This document shows, in pieces, positions 16,611 to 25,932 of a DNA stretch of 64,000 nt (positions are counted from its first letter, which is position 1; each line of letters starts with the position of its first letter). The notes under the pieces were generated by a model that saw only the letters and a program-made list of their open reading frames with translations, was not told where the DNA came from and did not search any database. Source of the stretch: Planctomycetota bacterium (GTDB lineage: Bacteria > Planctomycetota > UBA11346); the NCBI GenBank assembly GCA_014193115.1, contig BJHQ01000021.1, positions 16,368 through 80,367 of the forward strand, given 5' to 3'. A program made the translations under genes and the position numbers.

Positions 16611-17248
16611 AGCGGCCCCACCGGTGGGCTGACGATCCCGCCTGACGCCTCCATCGCGGCTTTGATCCGCAATTGTTCAGCGCTGGGCGGGGCGTTCTCG
16701 TCGATATGGAACAGCCCGTAATTCACCGTCGCCGTGGCCAGCCGCCGGTCGAGGCTGGCGGTGAAGGCGAAGCGCACCGGGAACGTGCGTTCGCCATGGG
16801 CTTCGACCTCCTGGTCGGTGAAGCAGAAGCATTCCCGCATGACGTACTTGCCTGCCGCCTGGACCGGAGCGATGGCGTGGACCGGGCGGAAGCGCACCGG
16901 CTTGTCGCTGAGATTCCGAAACCGGTAGGTCGTGACTGCATCCGCGCCGGTCCGCACCACCAAATGGCTGCGCTCGGCGGTGAACTCCACCGGCAGTTTG
17001 TCATAGACCTTGGCGGTGAAGAAGACTTCGACCTCGTGGCCAAGCGGCGTGCCCGCGACGATGGTGGCGCTGCCGCCGTTGTTCAGGCCGGTACCGGTCA
17101 AGGTGCACCACAGCCCGTAAAACAGAGGGAAAACCACGAAGGCGAGCACAGCCATGGTCACCGGCACGGCGGACAGGATGGCCAGCCAGGCCACCGGCCC
17201 GAGTCGAGGCCGCGTCGTCGGTGCGGAATGGGCCAGGTTCGCGCCCAT
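16607..17248 (-). CDS. ctaG: Cytochrome c oxidase assembly protein, copper chaperone CtaG/Cox11
   Basis: A protein of about 213 residues that delivers copper to the CuB site of subunit I. One N-terminal membrane helix (VAWLAILSAVPVTMAVLAFV) is followed by a periplasmic immunoglobulin-like domain with the copper motif ECFCFTDQ and the family stretch HAIAPVQAAGKYV. ATG 17248 overlaps the ctaB stop by one base (TGATG); a GTG one codon upstream is an alternative. The gene sits between heme O synthase and coxC in the oxidase operon. Confidence 0.92.
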   Translation of the reverse strand: MGANLAHSAPTTRPRLGPVAWLAILSAVPVTMAVLAFVVFPLFYGLWCTLTGTGLNNGGSATIVAGTPLGHEVEVFFTAKVYDKLPVEFTAERSHLVVRTGADAVTTYRFRNLSDKPVRFRPVHAIAPVQAAGKYVMRECFCFTDQEVEAHGERTFPVRFAFTASLDRRLATATVNYGLFHIDENAPPSAEQLRIKAAMEASGGIVSPPVGPL

Positions 17249-18162
17249 CACCAGCCCCGGGCCAACACAGCGTCAGCCATCACGCCCAGGAACAGGGCGA
17301 ACAGATACACGATCGAGAAGCGGAACAGCGGCATAGTCGCCGGCATCGGCCGCCGTTTCCACACGATCCAGGACCACGCCAGGAAGACACCGCCGAGGAT
17401 CACGGCGAGAGCACCATAGATCCACAGCATCGGCTGGACCGCGAACGGCAGCAGCAACGAACCGGCGACCATGACCACTGTGTACCAGAAAATCTGCCGG
17501 CTGGTTTCGTCGATGCCCTTGACCACCGGCAGCATCGGGATGCCGGCTCGGGCGTAATCGTCGCGCAGGCGAATGGCCAGCGCCCACACATGCGGCGGCG
17601 TCCACAAAAAGATCAGCAGAAACAAAAGGATCGGAGCCCAGGCCATGCCGCCGGTGGCCAAGGCCCAAGCCAGCGGCGGACCTAGCGCGCCAGGCACGCC
17701 GCCGATCACGATGTTCAGCCAATGCCGCGGCTTGAGCCACAGGGTGTACAGGAAACTGTAGTAAAAGACCAGGAATGCGCCGATGGCGGCGCCAAGGGGA
17801 CTGCCCAGGACGTCGAGGGACAGCCAGGTGGCGATGGCGAATTGCACCACAGCGAAGATCGCTGCCGCCCGCGGCGTTATCCGACCAGCCGGCAACGGGC
17901 GGCGGTGCCGGGTCCGGGTCATGCCGGAATCGCGTTCCCGTTCGAAGATTTGGTTCAAGGTGTTGGCGCAGCCGCCGTACAACGCCATCACCGCCAGCAC
18001 CGGCAGCAGCACCGCCGGCTGGGCATGGTGGTGGCCTTCGATGACCAACGCCGCATAGCCGGTGAACATCGCGGTCATGGTGATCCGCCATTTCATCAGC
18101 AACAGCAGATCGAAGGCGAAGCGGGACGCGCGCCGCCAACCCAGTGCAAGGCGGCGAGTCAT
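17248..18162 (-). CDS. ctaB: Protoheme IX farnesyltransferase (heme O synthase)
   Basis: A 304-residue UbiA-family prenyltransferase that adds farnesyl to heme B to form heme O, the precursor of heme A. The first active-site region reads ANTLNQIFERERDSGMTRT, followed by RHRRPLPAGRI, and about eight to nine membrane helices follow; WTPPHVWALA is another family marker. I chose ATG 18162; an upstream extension to 18258 would run into the inverted-repeat element and is not conserved in character. The repeat separates it from ctaA. Confidence 0.92.
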   Translation of the reverse strand: MTRRLALGWRRASRFAFDLLLLMKWRITMTAMFTGYAALVIEGHHHAQPAVLLPVLAVMALYGGCANTLNQIFERERDSGMTRTRHRRPLPAGRITPRAAAIFAVVQFAIATWLSLDVLGSPLGAAIGAFLVFYYSFLYTLWLKPRHWLNIVIGGVPGALGPPLAWALATGGMAWAPILLFLLIFLWTPPHVWALAIRLRDDYARAGIPMLPVVKGIDETSRQIFWYTVVMVAGSLLLPFAVQPMLWIYGALAVILGGVFLAWSWIVWKRRPMPATMPLFRFSIVYLFALFLGVMADAVLARGW

Positions 18163-18173
18163 GGCAGTGGCTC

Positions 18174-18301
18174 CTGGGAGCGCCGAGCGCCAGTTCGGCA
18201 CGCATTCCCAAAGATCGGTTCTTCCGATCGGATTTTTTCCAACTCGTTGACAGGCCATCGCGACTCACAAGTCCAGCCGAGCTGGCGCTCGGCGCTCCCA
18301 G
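18174..18301. repeat. 128-base inverted-repeat element between ctaA and ctaB
   Basis: Two 26-base arms face each other at 18174-18199 and 18276-18301; the left begins ctgggagcgccgagcgccag and the right is its reverse complement with one mismatch in 26. Between them lie 76 bases with an inner hairpin, gatcgg/ccgatc, and six Ts at 18233-18238 on the plus strand. The same arm occurs at the 5' end of ccsA (34049-34074), so this is a dispersed repeat family resembling REP/BIME or a small MITE. The element fills most of the only sizeable gap in this part of the operon. Confidence 0.75.
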
Positions 18302-18310
18302 GGAATCCGC

Positions 18311-19477
18311 TCATGAGTTTGCTTCCTTGCGTGCATCGCCTTCGTGGCGCAGCCAGAACCAACCCATGGTCAGGCAGGCGAGCAGGCAGGTCGCGGACAG
18401 TTGATGGGCCAATGCAACCGCGGGCGGAACGTCACCGGTCGGCGACCCGAGCACCACGTTGCCCAGGCCAAGCACTCCGGCGATGCCCAAAAAGGTCCCG
18501 CCGACGGCGTAGGCCAGACGCACCCGTTCACCGGCCCCGGCGCGCACCGCCAGCCACCACGCGGTGACGCAGGCGGCAACCAATGCACATGCCAACCAGC
18601 GATGGACGAACTGATGGAGCACCGAAAAATCGAGGATGTTCGCAGCCACGGTCCGCCCGCTGTCCCACAACGTCGGCAGCCATTGCCCGAACAGCGTAGG
18701 GAAATCGGTAGCGAATGGTTGGCCGTGGCGGCTGCCCGCGAGCAATGCGCCGAGGATCATCTGCGACCAGCACACGACGATGGCACCAAGCGCGGCCACC
18801 TCGGCCCATCGCCGGCGGGCGCGGATGCCTGCATCCGGGGCCGGCACGGCGCTGGCGACCAGGCGCAACGACGCCCAGACCAGGCAGGCGACAATGGCGC
18901 CGGCATTGCCCTGATGGAGGAACAGCCAATTGGTCGAGGTCCCTTCACGCACCAGCACCCCACCGATCACCGCTTGCAGCACGATCAGTCCCGCCGCGAG
19001 ACCCAAGGGCAGACCGATTCGCTGGCGCAGCTCGGCCGAGCGCAGGACCGCAGTCAGGCATCCGGCTGTGATCAGACCGACGATGGCGGCAAGTAGGCGA
19101 TGGCTCCATTCGGTCAGGAACAACCGGCGGAATTCCCCAGGTTCCTGAGCCTGGTAGCCAAGATTCCCAGCCCGCAGCTCACCTGCCTCCACCCGTTGCC
19201 GCAGTCGGATTTGATCTGCTTCATAAGCCGATTGGACTTGCTCCCAGCCGGCCGCGCTGAGCGGCGGCCATAACGTCCAGCGTCCTTCCCCGAGCGGAAT
19301 CGCCGGCCAGCTCGGAATGGCAACCCCCGAGCCCGACAGCCGCACCCATCCACCCAGGGAGTTCAAGGAAATGACCAGCACCAACAGCAGGCCGAGCCAA
19401 CTGGCGATGCCGGGAAGAGCCGGCGCGGTCCCGCCATCAGGTCGGCCGAGAACCGATGCGTCAAGCGAGCCAGCCAT
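18311..19477 (-). CDS. ctaA: Heme A synthase
   Basis: A 388-residue COX15/CtaA family protein with about eight helices. It converts heme O to heme A. Visible family features are GWVRLSGSGVAIPSWP near residues 42-57, FLTEWSHRLLAAIVG with the first heme histidine, FLHQGNAGAIVAC, LHQFVHRWLA and VALAHQLSATCL, giving the paired histidines of the two heme-binding halves. It lies 24 bases after coxA and upstream of ctaB. Longer than the Bacillus enzyme, and similar to the Cox15 type. Confidence 0.9.
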   Translation of the reverse strand: MAGSLDASVLGRPDGGTAPALPGIASWLGLLLVLVISLNSLGGWVRLSGSGVAIPSWPAIPLGEGRWTLWPPLSAAGWEQVQSAYEADQIRLRQRVEAGELRAGNLGYQAQEPGEFRRLFLTEWSHRLLAAIVGLITAGCLTAVLRSAELRQRIGLPLGLAAGLIVLQAVIGGVLVREGTSTNWLFLHQGNAGAIVACLVWASLRLVASAVPAPDAGIRARRRWAEVAALGAIVVCWSQMILGALLAGSRHGQPFATDFPTLFGQWLPTLWDSGRTVAANILDFSVLHQFVHRWLACALVAACVTAWWLAVRAGAGERVRLAYAVGGTFLGIAGVLGLGNVVLGSPTGDVPPAVALAHQLSATCLLACLTMGWFWLRHEGDARKEANS

Positions 19478-19501
19478 CGACGCATCGGCGCCAGGCGCCG
19501 A

Positions 19502-21190
19502 TCAATGCTTCCCGCCGGTCGGGTCGATCACCGGGATCGGCGGGACCTGGACGAAGTTGTAATCGGGGGGCGGGCAGCTCGTCGCCCATTCGAAGGATTG
19601 CTGCACGTCATTGATCTGCCACGGATCATCGACAGTGATCTTAGGCCGGCGATAGCTGGCGATCAGGTCGATGAAGAAGATCAGAGCTGAAAGGAAGGTC
19701 AGGCAATAGCCACCGGTAGTCAGATGATTGGTCAGGCGGAAATCCGCCCAATAGACCGGGATGCGGCGGGCCATGCCTTCCATGCCGCTGACGTGCATCG
19801 GCATGAAGGTACACAGGATGCCGATGAACATCAGCCAAAACACCCATTTCCCGACTGATTCGCTCAGCATGTGACCGCTCATCTTCGGCCACCAGTAATA
19901 GGTCATGGCGAACAGCAGCATCACCGACCCGCCGACCAGGACCATGTGGAAGTGGCCGACCACGAAATAGGAATCGTGGAAGCTGAAGTCGATCTGGACC
20001 AAGGCCAGGATCAGGCCGCCGAAACCGCCGATGACGAAAGTGCTGAGGAACCCGCAGGCGAAAAGCATCGCCGTGGTGAACCGGATGGTGCCGCCCCACA
20101 TCGTGGCCAGCCAGCTGAAGACCTTGATGCCGGTGGGCACCGCAATCACCAGCGACGCGATCATGAAGTAGTTCTGTGCCCAGATCGGCATGCCGACGGT
20201 GAACATGTGGTGGGCCCAGACCGCGAAGCCAACAGCGGTGATCGAACCGGTCGCGATCACCATGCCCCAGTAGCCGAATACCAGTTTCCGGCTGAAGGCG
20301 GCAAAGATATGGCTGATAGCCCCGAAGCCGGGCAGGATCATGATATAGACCGCCGGATGGCTGTAGAACCAGAAGATGTGCTGATACAGCACCGGATCGC
20401 CGCCAGAGCTGGCAACCGTGAATGACGTGCCGAAATTCCGGTCCATCAGGACCATGGTGACAGCGGCGGCCAACACAGGAGTGGCAACCAGCTGGATGAT
20501 CGAGACGAAGAAAGTGGCCCAGACGAACAGTGGCAGCTTGCTCCAGGTCATGCCAGGGGCGCGCAGCGAGATGATCGTGACCAAAAAGTTGATCGCGGCC
20601 AGAATCGACGAAACCCCCGCGAAGTGGACGCCCATCACCCACATGTCCTGACCAGGATCGCCGACCCCGGTCAGCGACAACGGCGGATAGGCGGTCCAGC
20701 CGCTGGCGGCGGCGCCGCCCTTCACGAAAAAGCTGGTGATCATCAGGATCGCCGATGGGAACAGCAGCCACACCCCGAACGCGTTCATTTTGGGGAAGGC
20801 CATATCACGGGCGCCGATCATCAGCGGCACGATGTAGTTAGCGAAGGCGATGAACCCTGGGATGATGGTGAAGAAGATCATCACCGAAGCGTGCATCGTC
20901 ACCATTTCATTATAACGATGATAATTTCCGAACAGACCGCTGCCGTCTGCGTTGAAGAGCGCCATCGGCGCTGCCGTGCCGGCGAGCTGGGCCGCCTGCA
21001 AGGCTTCAAGCGTCGCGCCGGGCGAGGCGAGCTGGAAGCGGATCGCGCCGGCGAAAGCTCCGCCGACCAGGCCCATGAGGACCACGAACCAGAAATAGAT
21101 CAGGCCGATCTTCTTATGATCGACCGTGGTGAGCCAGTTCATCACGCCGGTATAGTGGCGGATTTCCGGCATTGGGGCCGGAGCGTTCAT
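19502..21190 (-). CDS. coxA: Cytochrome c oxidase subunit I, A2 type
   Basis: A 562-residue heme-copper oxidase core. The heme a ligands are H100 (MHASVMIFF) and H415, the heme a3 ligand is H413 (GHFHM) and the CuB ligands are H278, H327 and H328, with the cross-linked tyrosine at Y282. The helix VI sequence is YSHPAVY rather than the HPEVY of A1 oxidases; the missing glutamate and the YS pair mark the A2 subfamily. It reduces oxygen to water and pumps protons. Its stop is 24 bases before ctaA and its start overlaps the coxB stop by four bases. Confidence 0.95.
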   Translation of the reverse strand: MNAPAPMPEIRHYTGVMNWLTTVDHKKIGLIYFWFVVLMGLVGGAFAGAIRFQLASPGATLEALQAAQLAGTAAPMALFNADGSGLFGNYHRYNEMVTMHASVMIFFTIIPGFIAFANYIVPLMIGARDMAFPKMNAFGVWLLFPSAILMITSFFVKGGAAASGWTAYPPLSLTGVGDPGQDMWVMGVHFAGVSSILAAINFLVTIISLRAPGMTWSKLPLFVWATFFVSIIQLVATPVLAAAVTMVLMDRNFGTSFTVASSGGDPVLYQHIFWFYSHPAVYIMILPGFGAISHIFAAFSRKLVFGYWGMVIATGSITAVGFAVWAHHMFTVGMPIWAQNYFMIASLVIAVPTGIKVFSWLATMWGGTIRFTTAMLFACGFLSTFVIGGFGGLILALVQIDFSFHDSYFVVGHFHMVLVGGSVMLLFAMTYYWWPKMSGHMLSESVGKWVFWLMFIGILCTFMPMHVSGMEGMARRIPVYWADFRLTNHLTTGGYCLTFLSALIFFIDLIASYRRPKITVDDPWQINDVQQSFEWATSCPPPDYNFVQVPPIPVIDPTGGKH

Positions 21191-22320
21191 GGCGCGGCTT
21201 CCTGGGTGGTGCGTCTGGCAGTGAGGTTCAGGAGGCCGTCGATCCGTTCACGGTCGCGACGGGATTCGGACTTCAGCTGGTCTTTATTGGGCCCCTGACC
21301 CTTGCCCCGAAGCAAGGACGCGTGGTTGGTCGCGATCCAGAAGCGCAGTGCGTTCTTGGCGGCGACGCTGCTGTCGACGGCGAGATATTTCGCCACCGCA
21401 GCGTCGACCTGTTCCGGCTTGGCCAGCGGGTCGCGGACCAGCGACCAGATCTTGAGGGCGGCATTGCGGTAGCGCAGGTGCTCAACCCAGAGCTCGTAAT
21501 CCGCCGCATCGGTGATGACCGCGGTGATGATCATCCGACCGTGGTCGTTTCCGCAGAGCTCGGCGCACTGCCCTTTGAAAGTGCCCACTCGATCAGGGGT
21601 GAACCAGACGTTGGTGTGTCGGCCGATGATGGCGTCCTTTTTCACCCCAAACGCTGGAATCCACCAGGCATGGTTGACGTCCTCGCTGGTCAGGTTGAGC
21701 ACGGCGATGCGGTCCTTGGGCAGGACGAGGGGCTCTTGCAGGCCAGCGACATCGAGACCGATCAGCGCGGCATGGTCCTCACGCATGTAGCGGTACTTCC
21801 ATGAGAACTGCTTGCCGATGACTTCCACCGGCACCACATCGCGGCGCGCTGCATCGGGTGGGAACTCCATCCAGATGATGGTCTGGACGCTGGGCACGGT
21901 GACGATCACCAAGGCGACGCAGGGCACGGCGGTCCACACCACCTCCAACAGGTGATTACCAGAGAATGTTGCGGCTTTGCGCCCGTCTCCCCGGTCACGG
22001 AACTTGAAGATGATGACCAGCAGCAGGATCTGCGGCAGGATCAGGAAGGGCGAAAAGATCAGCAGGCTGAACCAGAAATCCGACGCGATCCGCCGGGCCA
22101 CATCGCTTGCCGGTGTGTTGAAGGGATCGTCCAGTTTCAGGATCGGTTGCTTCTTCTCGTCGAGTTTCCAAACCTCTGGATTGAACAGGGCAACCTGGCG
22201 ATCGACCTCGGCCGAGGTCGCAGGCACCGAGGCGGCATGACCGGATGCATCGTGGCCGGACGGCTCAGCAGCTGCCAGGCAACCGGCTGCAACGACAAGG
22301 GCGAGGAGCAGGCGGAGCAT
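21187..22320 (-). CDS. coxB: Cytochrome c oxidase subunit II (CuA)
   Basis: A protein of 377 residues with a signal sequence, two membrane helices and a cupredoxin domain. The CuA site is complete: GTFKGQCAELCGNDHGRM supplies two cysteines, a histidine and a methionine, and NHAWWIPAFGVKK supplies the other histidine. The C-terminal 110 residues after the CuA domain are longer than usual but carry no CxxCH heme motif; a similar region may exchange with the adjacent cytochrome c. I chose ATG 22320, two bases after the previous stop, over an in-frame TTG at 22326. Confidence 0.93.
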   Translation of the reverse strand: MLRLLLALVVAAGCLAAAEPSGHDASGHAASVPATSAEVDRQVALFNPEVWKLDEKKQPILKLDDPFNTPASDVARRIASDFWFSLLIFSPFLILPQILLLVIIFKFRDRGDGRKAATFSGNHLLEVVWTAVPCVALVIVTVPSVQTIIWMEFPPDAARRDVVPVEVIGKQFSWKYRYMREDHAALIGLDVAGLQEPLVLPKDRIAVLNLTSEDVNHAWWIPAFGVKKDAIIGRHTNVWFTPDRVGTFKGQCAELCGNDHGRMIITAVITDAADYELWVEHLRYRNAALKIWSLVRDPLAKPEQVDAAVAKYLAVDSSVAAKNALRFWIATNHASLLRGKGQGPNKDQLKSESRRDRERIDGLLNLTARRTTQEAAP

Positions 22321-22322
22321 GC

Positions 22323-23255
22323 TCAAGCGCCTCCGTGAACCGGGGTGGGCGAGGCGGCAGGTGGGGTCGGCGAGCTGGCGAGCGCCTTCAGGAAGCTGAA
22401 TAATTGGTCGATGCGGTCCGCCGGCAGCAGTCTCAGTTCGTCGGTCGAGGACCCGCGGCTGGCACTGTCCCGGACCACTGCGTCGAACGCAGCGCGGTCA
22501 TCGCTGGCCACGGCAGCTTGGATCAGCAGGGCGCTGGCCGGCTTGGCCGCCGCCAGCCGGGCGAGCGGCGCCGAAATCACGGCGTCTCGTTGCGCAGCCA
22601 AGGCGATCCATCGGTCCAAGGAGCGCTGCTTGGCATCCGCCTGGGCGGCCAGGCCGGCCATGAGTGATTCGACCGGGGCCGGCTTGGCAGAGGATTTCGC
22701 ACCCCCAGCGGCCCCAGGTGGCGGCCAGGTCAGTCCGGCCTTGTCCGCCTCCGCAAAGCTTGAGTTCTTTCCGCGCATGAATTTTTCCCGGACATAGTGC
22801 ACGACGGCGTATTTGTCCGCTGGCGGCATGCCTTTGAAGGCCGGCATTGCCGCGCCATAGCCAGTGACCAGCGTCAGGTACATGGCGTAGGGGCCGTTGC
22901 CCTTGTCGCTCTTGAAGGCATCGGCGGCGAAATTACGCGCACCATTCTGCCCATGACCATCCGCCAAGTGGCAACTGGCGCATTGCTGGCCATAGAGCAA
23001 GGCACCTCGATCGATCACCGCATCATCGCGCTTGGCGATCAGAGCGGCATGATCAGGTTCCACAGGTCCGACCTTGCCCAAGCTGAGGACGCCGTGGTCG
23101 CGGCCGACATTGCTGCCGACTCCGAACCAGTAGATGAACCAGCCGGCCAGTCCGAGGCAGGCGATGAGCAGGGCGGCGGTCCAGAGCAGCGGATGGCTGA
23201 ACTCGGCCGGAGCCGGGGCATGCCCTGCGCCATGATCATGGGGATCAGCGCTCAT
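22323..23255 (-). CDS. Membrane-anchored monoheme cytochrome c
   Basis: A 310-residue protein with a histidine-rich N-terminus, one membrane helix near residues 23-45 and a class I cytochrome c domain with CASCH near residue 92 and a candidate methionine ligand in GYGAAMPAFKGM. The C-terminal 130 residues are alanine-rich with no second heme. It lies between actF and coxB with gaps of only one or two bases, so it is well placed to carry electrons from alternative complex III to the oxidase. Confidence 0.85.
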   Translation of the reverse strand: MSADPHDHGAGHAPAPAEFSHPLLWTAALLIACLGLAGWFIYWFGVGSNVGRDHGVLSLGKVGPVEPDHAALIAKRDDAVIDRGALLYGQQCASCHLADGHGQNGARNFAADAFKSDKGNGPYAMYLTLVTGYGAAMPAFKGMPPADKYAVVHYVREKFMRGKNSSFAEADKAGLTWPPPGAAGGAKSSAKPAPVESLMAGLAAQADAKQRSLDRWIALAAQRDAVISAPLARLAAAKPASALLIQAAVASDDRAAFDAVVRDSASRGSSTDELRLLPADRIDQLFSFLKALASSPTPPAASPTPVHGGA

Positions 23256-23256
23256 A

Positions 23257-24474
23257 TCAGTGCAGATGCTCGCCGTTGATGGTGGGGATCAGGCGCGGAT
23301 CGGTTGGTAAAACGCCATTGCGGCGCCAGAAGCCCTGGGCCAAGAGCAGTGCGCCGCCGAGGAATCCCAAGGCGATCAGGACCACCGGCAGCAGACCGAA
23401 GGCGAACTCGAAATGGTTGGGGGCGAGAGCCGGGACGATCCACCAGGCCAAGTCGAGCAGGTTGCCGAGGATCGCCGACACCGCCGCCACGGTCAGCGCC
23501 GCTGGATGGGTGCGCAGGGATTGGCTCATCAGGACAACGAACGGCACCGCGCTGCGCAGGATGGCCTCGATCACATAGACGGCGCCATAGCCGTGCTGCA
23601 GGCGCTTGAGGATCGGACCGGTCTCCTCGTCCAGGTTGGCGAAATAGATGATGACGAACTGGGCCAAAGTCAGGTAGGCGACGATGCAGCCCCAGGCCAG
23701 CAACCAGGTGCCGAGGTCGTGGAACAGATGACGGCGGAACAGGCCGCGCAGGCTGGTGGAGGCCAGCCACACCGCGACCAAGGTGAGCACGCCAAGGAAA
23801 ACCTGCACGCCATTGGCCAGGCAATAGAATCCCCAGATCGCATTCGGGAAGGTCAGCTCAATCGAAAGCAGGTAATCCCACACGAACAGCGTGAAAGCGA
23901 AGATGCCGACGATCAGGGTGACGACGCTCCACCGGGCTTCGGAGCCATCGACCACCGCACCTGCGTCGCGGCGCAGGCTGGTACCGACCAGCAAGCCTCG
24001 CGCCACCACGAAAAATCCGAGAATCAAAAAGCTGGTGCCGGCCCAGCGCAGGGTGGTCATCCAGGCGGCCTTGGTGCCATCTGCGGCATGGAAAAGCTTG
24101 GCGTGCTCGGCGCCGGTCTGGCTGACCCATTCGTACAGCCAAGCACCGCCCACAGCCAACAGCACCACCGCGCCACCCACAGCGATCGGCAGGCCGGCGC
24201 TGAGGCCGTCGATCAGCCGGCGCACGGGGACAATCCAATGGGCGCCGCCCAGGACATGGGCGGCGGTGAAGAACAGGGACGCGACAGTCAGGGCGAATAT
24301 CAGGCACGTGCCTGCGAGCACACCGGCGAAGACCATGCCGAGCCCAAAGCCAGCGGCGAGCGCCAGGCCGACGGCTCCACCAGCGATCAGCCCATAGGCG
24401 ATCAGGTTCAGCCCACCGGATGGCAGGGCAGGGACGCGGTCGAGGGATGCCAGCGGCAGATCGATGGCAGCCAT
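23257..24474 (-). CDS. actF: Alternative complex III subunit ActF (membrane)
   Basis: A 405-residue polytopic protein with about ten helices, matching the size and hydrophobic profile of ActF, a shortened relative of the NrfD-like subunit ActC. Recognisable stretches are FTAAHVLGGAHW, FVWDYLLSIE and FANLDEETG. Start ATG 24474 shares one base with the actE stop (TGATG). Together with ActC it forms the membrane part of the quinol:electron acceptor oxidoreductase. Confidence 0.88.
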   Translation of the reverse strand: MAAIDLPLASLDRVPALPSGGLNLIAYGLIAGGAVGLALAAGFGLGMVFAGVLAGTCLIFALTVASLFFTAAHVLGGAHWIVPVRRLIDGLSAGLPIAVGGAVVLLAVGGAWLYEWVSQTGAEHAKLFHAADGTKAAWMTTLRWAGTSFLILGFFVVARGLLVGTSLRRDAGAVVDGSEARWSVVTLIVGIFAFTLFVWDYLLSIELTFPNAIWGFYCLANGVQVFLGVLTLVAVWLASTSLRGLFRRHLFHDLGTWLLAWGCIVAYLTLAQFVIIYFANLDEETGPILKRLQHGYGAVYVIEAILRSAVPFVVLMSQSLRTHPAALTVAAVSAILGNLLDLAWWIVPALAPNHFEFAFGLLPVVLIALGFLGGALLLAQGFWRRNGVLPTDPRLIPTINGEHLH

Positions 24475-25319
24475 CAGTGATGCCCTCCGCCCTGGTCCTG
24501 GTTCTCGAAACCTGGCCAGACCGCCTGTTTCCACTCCGCCCGTCCGGGCAGCGGCGGATGGAAGGCGTGGCCGTCTCCCCCTTGTTTGATGAGCTCGACC
24601 ATCTCTGCGCGGCGCTCCAGCAGTTTCTTGCTTTGCTCGATTTCGGCCCGTTTCTGGGCATTCTCAGGGTGCAGGCGGAGTTCGGCCTCGGCCGCCTCGA
24701 TCACTTGCGGGATATCTTTGGTGGCGATGTGGGCCCAGGACAGCGCCCGCAGATAATGGACCACGGCCCAACGTTCACGTTCGTCGAGCTGGGCCGCGTA
24801 TCCCGGCATCCGTCCCTTGCCGCGGGCGATGACGTGGTGCAGGCCGCCGTCGGTGTAGCTGACCACGTTGACATCGTTCAACGATGGGCTGGCGAGGAAT
24901 TCGGCGACGTTCGATTGCGACGAATCGCCCCGCGGACCATGGCAGACGGCGCAATAGACGCCGAACCGCTGCTGTCCGAGCCGGAGCACCGCGGTGGTCG
25001 GCAGCAAAGGATTCAACAGCCCATCGCTGGAGGCGAACTCCGGGACCTGGGGAATCACCGGGGCGCCCTGACGCGACACGGTACCGGCTGGAGGCGTCAA
25101 CAGCAGTGAGGCCTGCCATGGCTTTTTGACCGGAGCGCCCTTGTCATCAACCCCATTCGTCGTTCCGACCAGGGCCTGCTGGCTCTCGTAGGCCGGGCTA
25201 TGGAACATGTCAGGCAGGACTTCAAGTCCGCGTTTCGATTTTTCCTCTTGGCAGCCGATCAGAGCCAGACTGGCCAGAACCGCCATCGCTGTCCCCAACC
25301 GGTATCCGGGATCAGGCAT
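24474..25319 (-). CDS. actE: Alternative complex III subunit ActE (monoheme cytochrome c lipoprotein)
   Basis: A 281-residue lipoprotein cytochrome. The signal peptide ends in a lipobox (LALIGC), and one heme motif, YCAVCHGPRG, is followed by a methionine-containing GKGRMPGYAAQL stretch. A C-terminal charged helix region (residues about 215-255) follows. ATG 25319 overlaps the actD stop by eight bases; the longer open frame upstream belongs to actD's sequence in another frame. ActE passes electrons from the complex toward cytochrome c or the oxidase. Confidence 0.88.
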   Translation of the reverse strand: MPDPGYRLGTAMAVLASLALIGCQEEKSKRGLEVLPDMFHSPAYESQQALVGTTNGVDDKGAPVKKPWQASLLLTPPAGTVSRQGAPVIPQVPEFASSDGLLNPLLPTTAVLRLGQQRFGVYCAVCHGPRGDSSQSNVAEFLASPSLNDVNVVSYTDGGLHHVIARGKGRMPGYAAQLDERERWAVVHYLRALSWAHIATKDIPQVIEAAEAELRLHPENAQKRAEIEQSKKLLERRAEMVELIKQGGDGHAFHPPLPGRAEWKQAVWPGFENQDQGGGHH

Positions 25320-25932
25320 GGGCGACCTCGCTGGGCAGTTCGGCGGCCAGCTCGGCTGTGCCGGGTTTGAGCTGGACCAGTGCGACGGATTCGGCGCCGT
25401 GGGCGCGCAGCCAGGCTTCGCCGGCCGTGGTGTCTGATGACAGCAACAGGACCGCAAAGGTGTCATCGGTCAGCCGCTCGCTGATCACTTTGGTGAAGGG
25501 ATTCGGTATCAGCTTCGCCGTGTGGAACGCGAGCAACAGGTTTGAGATCGCAGCGAACAACAGGCCGGCTTCGAGCGTGCAGACGATGAACAGTGGCCAC
25601 GCGTCATAGGGCTTGCCCGAGACGTTGATCGGCCAGATCGCCATGTTGTTGGCGAAAATCAGGGCGAACACGGTGGCGAAGCCGAACAGGGCGATGGTGA
25701 GCACTGGCCGGCCGATCCACGAACGCTCCAGGCCCAGGATGCCGTCTAGCGCGTGGATCGGATACGGCGTGATCGCATCCACCGTCAGATGAGCATGCAC
25801 CGCGGACTGGACCGAGTGCAAGAAGGCACCTTCGTCGCGATAGGTTCCGTAGACGCAGGCGGCCGAGGCCGGTGCTTCCGCCGAGGCCGGTGCTGCGTGG
25901 GTGGCAGCGTCAACGGCATGGGGATCAGTCAT
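25312..25932 (-). CDS. actD: Alternative complex III subunit ActD (DUF3341)
   Basis: A 206-residue protein with two membrane helices, near residues 80-103 and 118-140, in the ActD/DUF3341 pattern. VYGTYRDEGAFLHSVQ and YPIHALDGILGLERSWI are typical of the family's N-terminal domain. The N-terminus before it contains a short 18-base tandem duplication encoding AEAPASAEAPAS. Start ATG 25932 overlaps the actC stop by eight bases. It is a structural membrane subunit of alternative complex III. Confidence 0.88.
   Translation of the reverse strand: MTDPHAVDAATHAAPASAEAPASAACVYGTYRDEGAFLHSVQSAVHAHLTVDAITPYPIHALDGILGLERSWIGRPVLTIALFGFATVFALIFANNMAIWPINVSGKPYDAWPLFIVCTLEAGLLFAAISNLLLAFHTAKLIPNPFTKVISERLTDDTFAVLLLSSDTTAGEAWLRAHGAESVALVQLKPGTAELAAELPSEVAHA

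Noticed and set aside
18213..18238. Plus-strand hairpin with T tract as a terminator of the ctaA-ctaB operon
   Set aside because: The T tract follows the stem only on the plus strand, opposite to the direction of these genes, so it cannot end their transcription.
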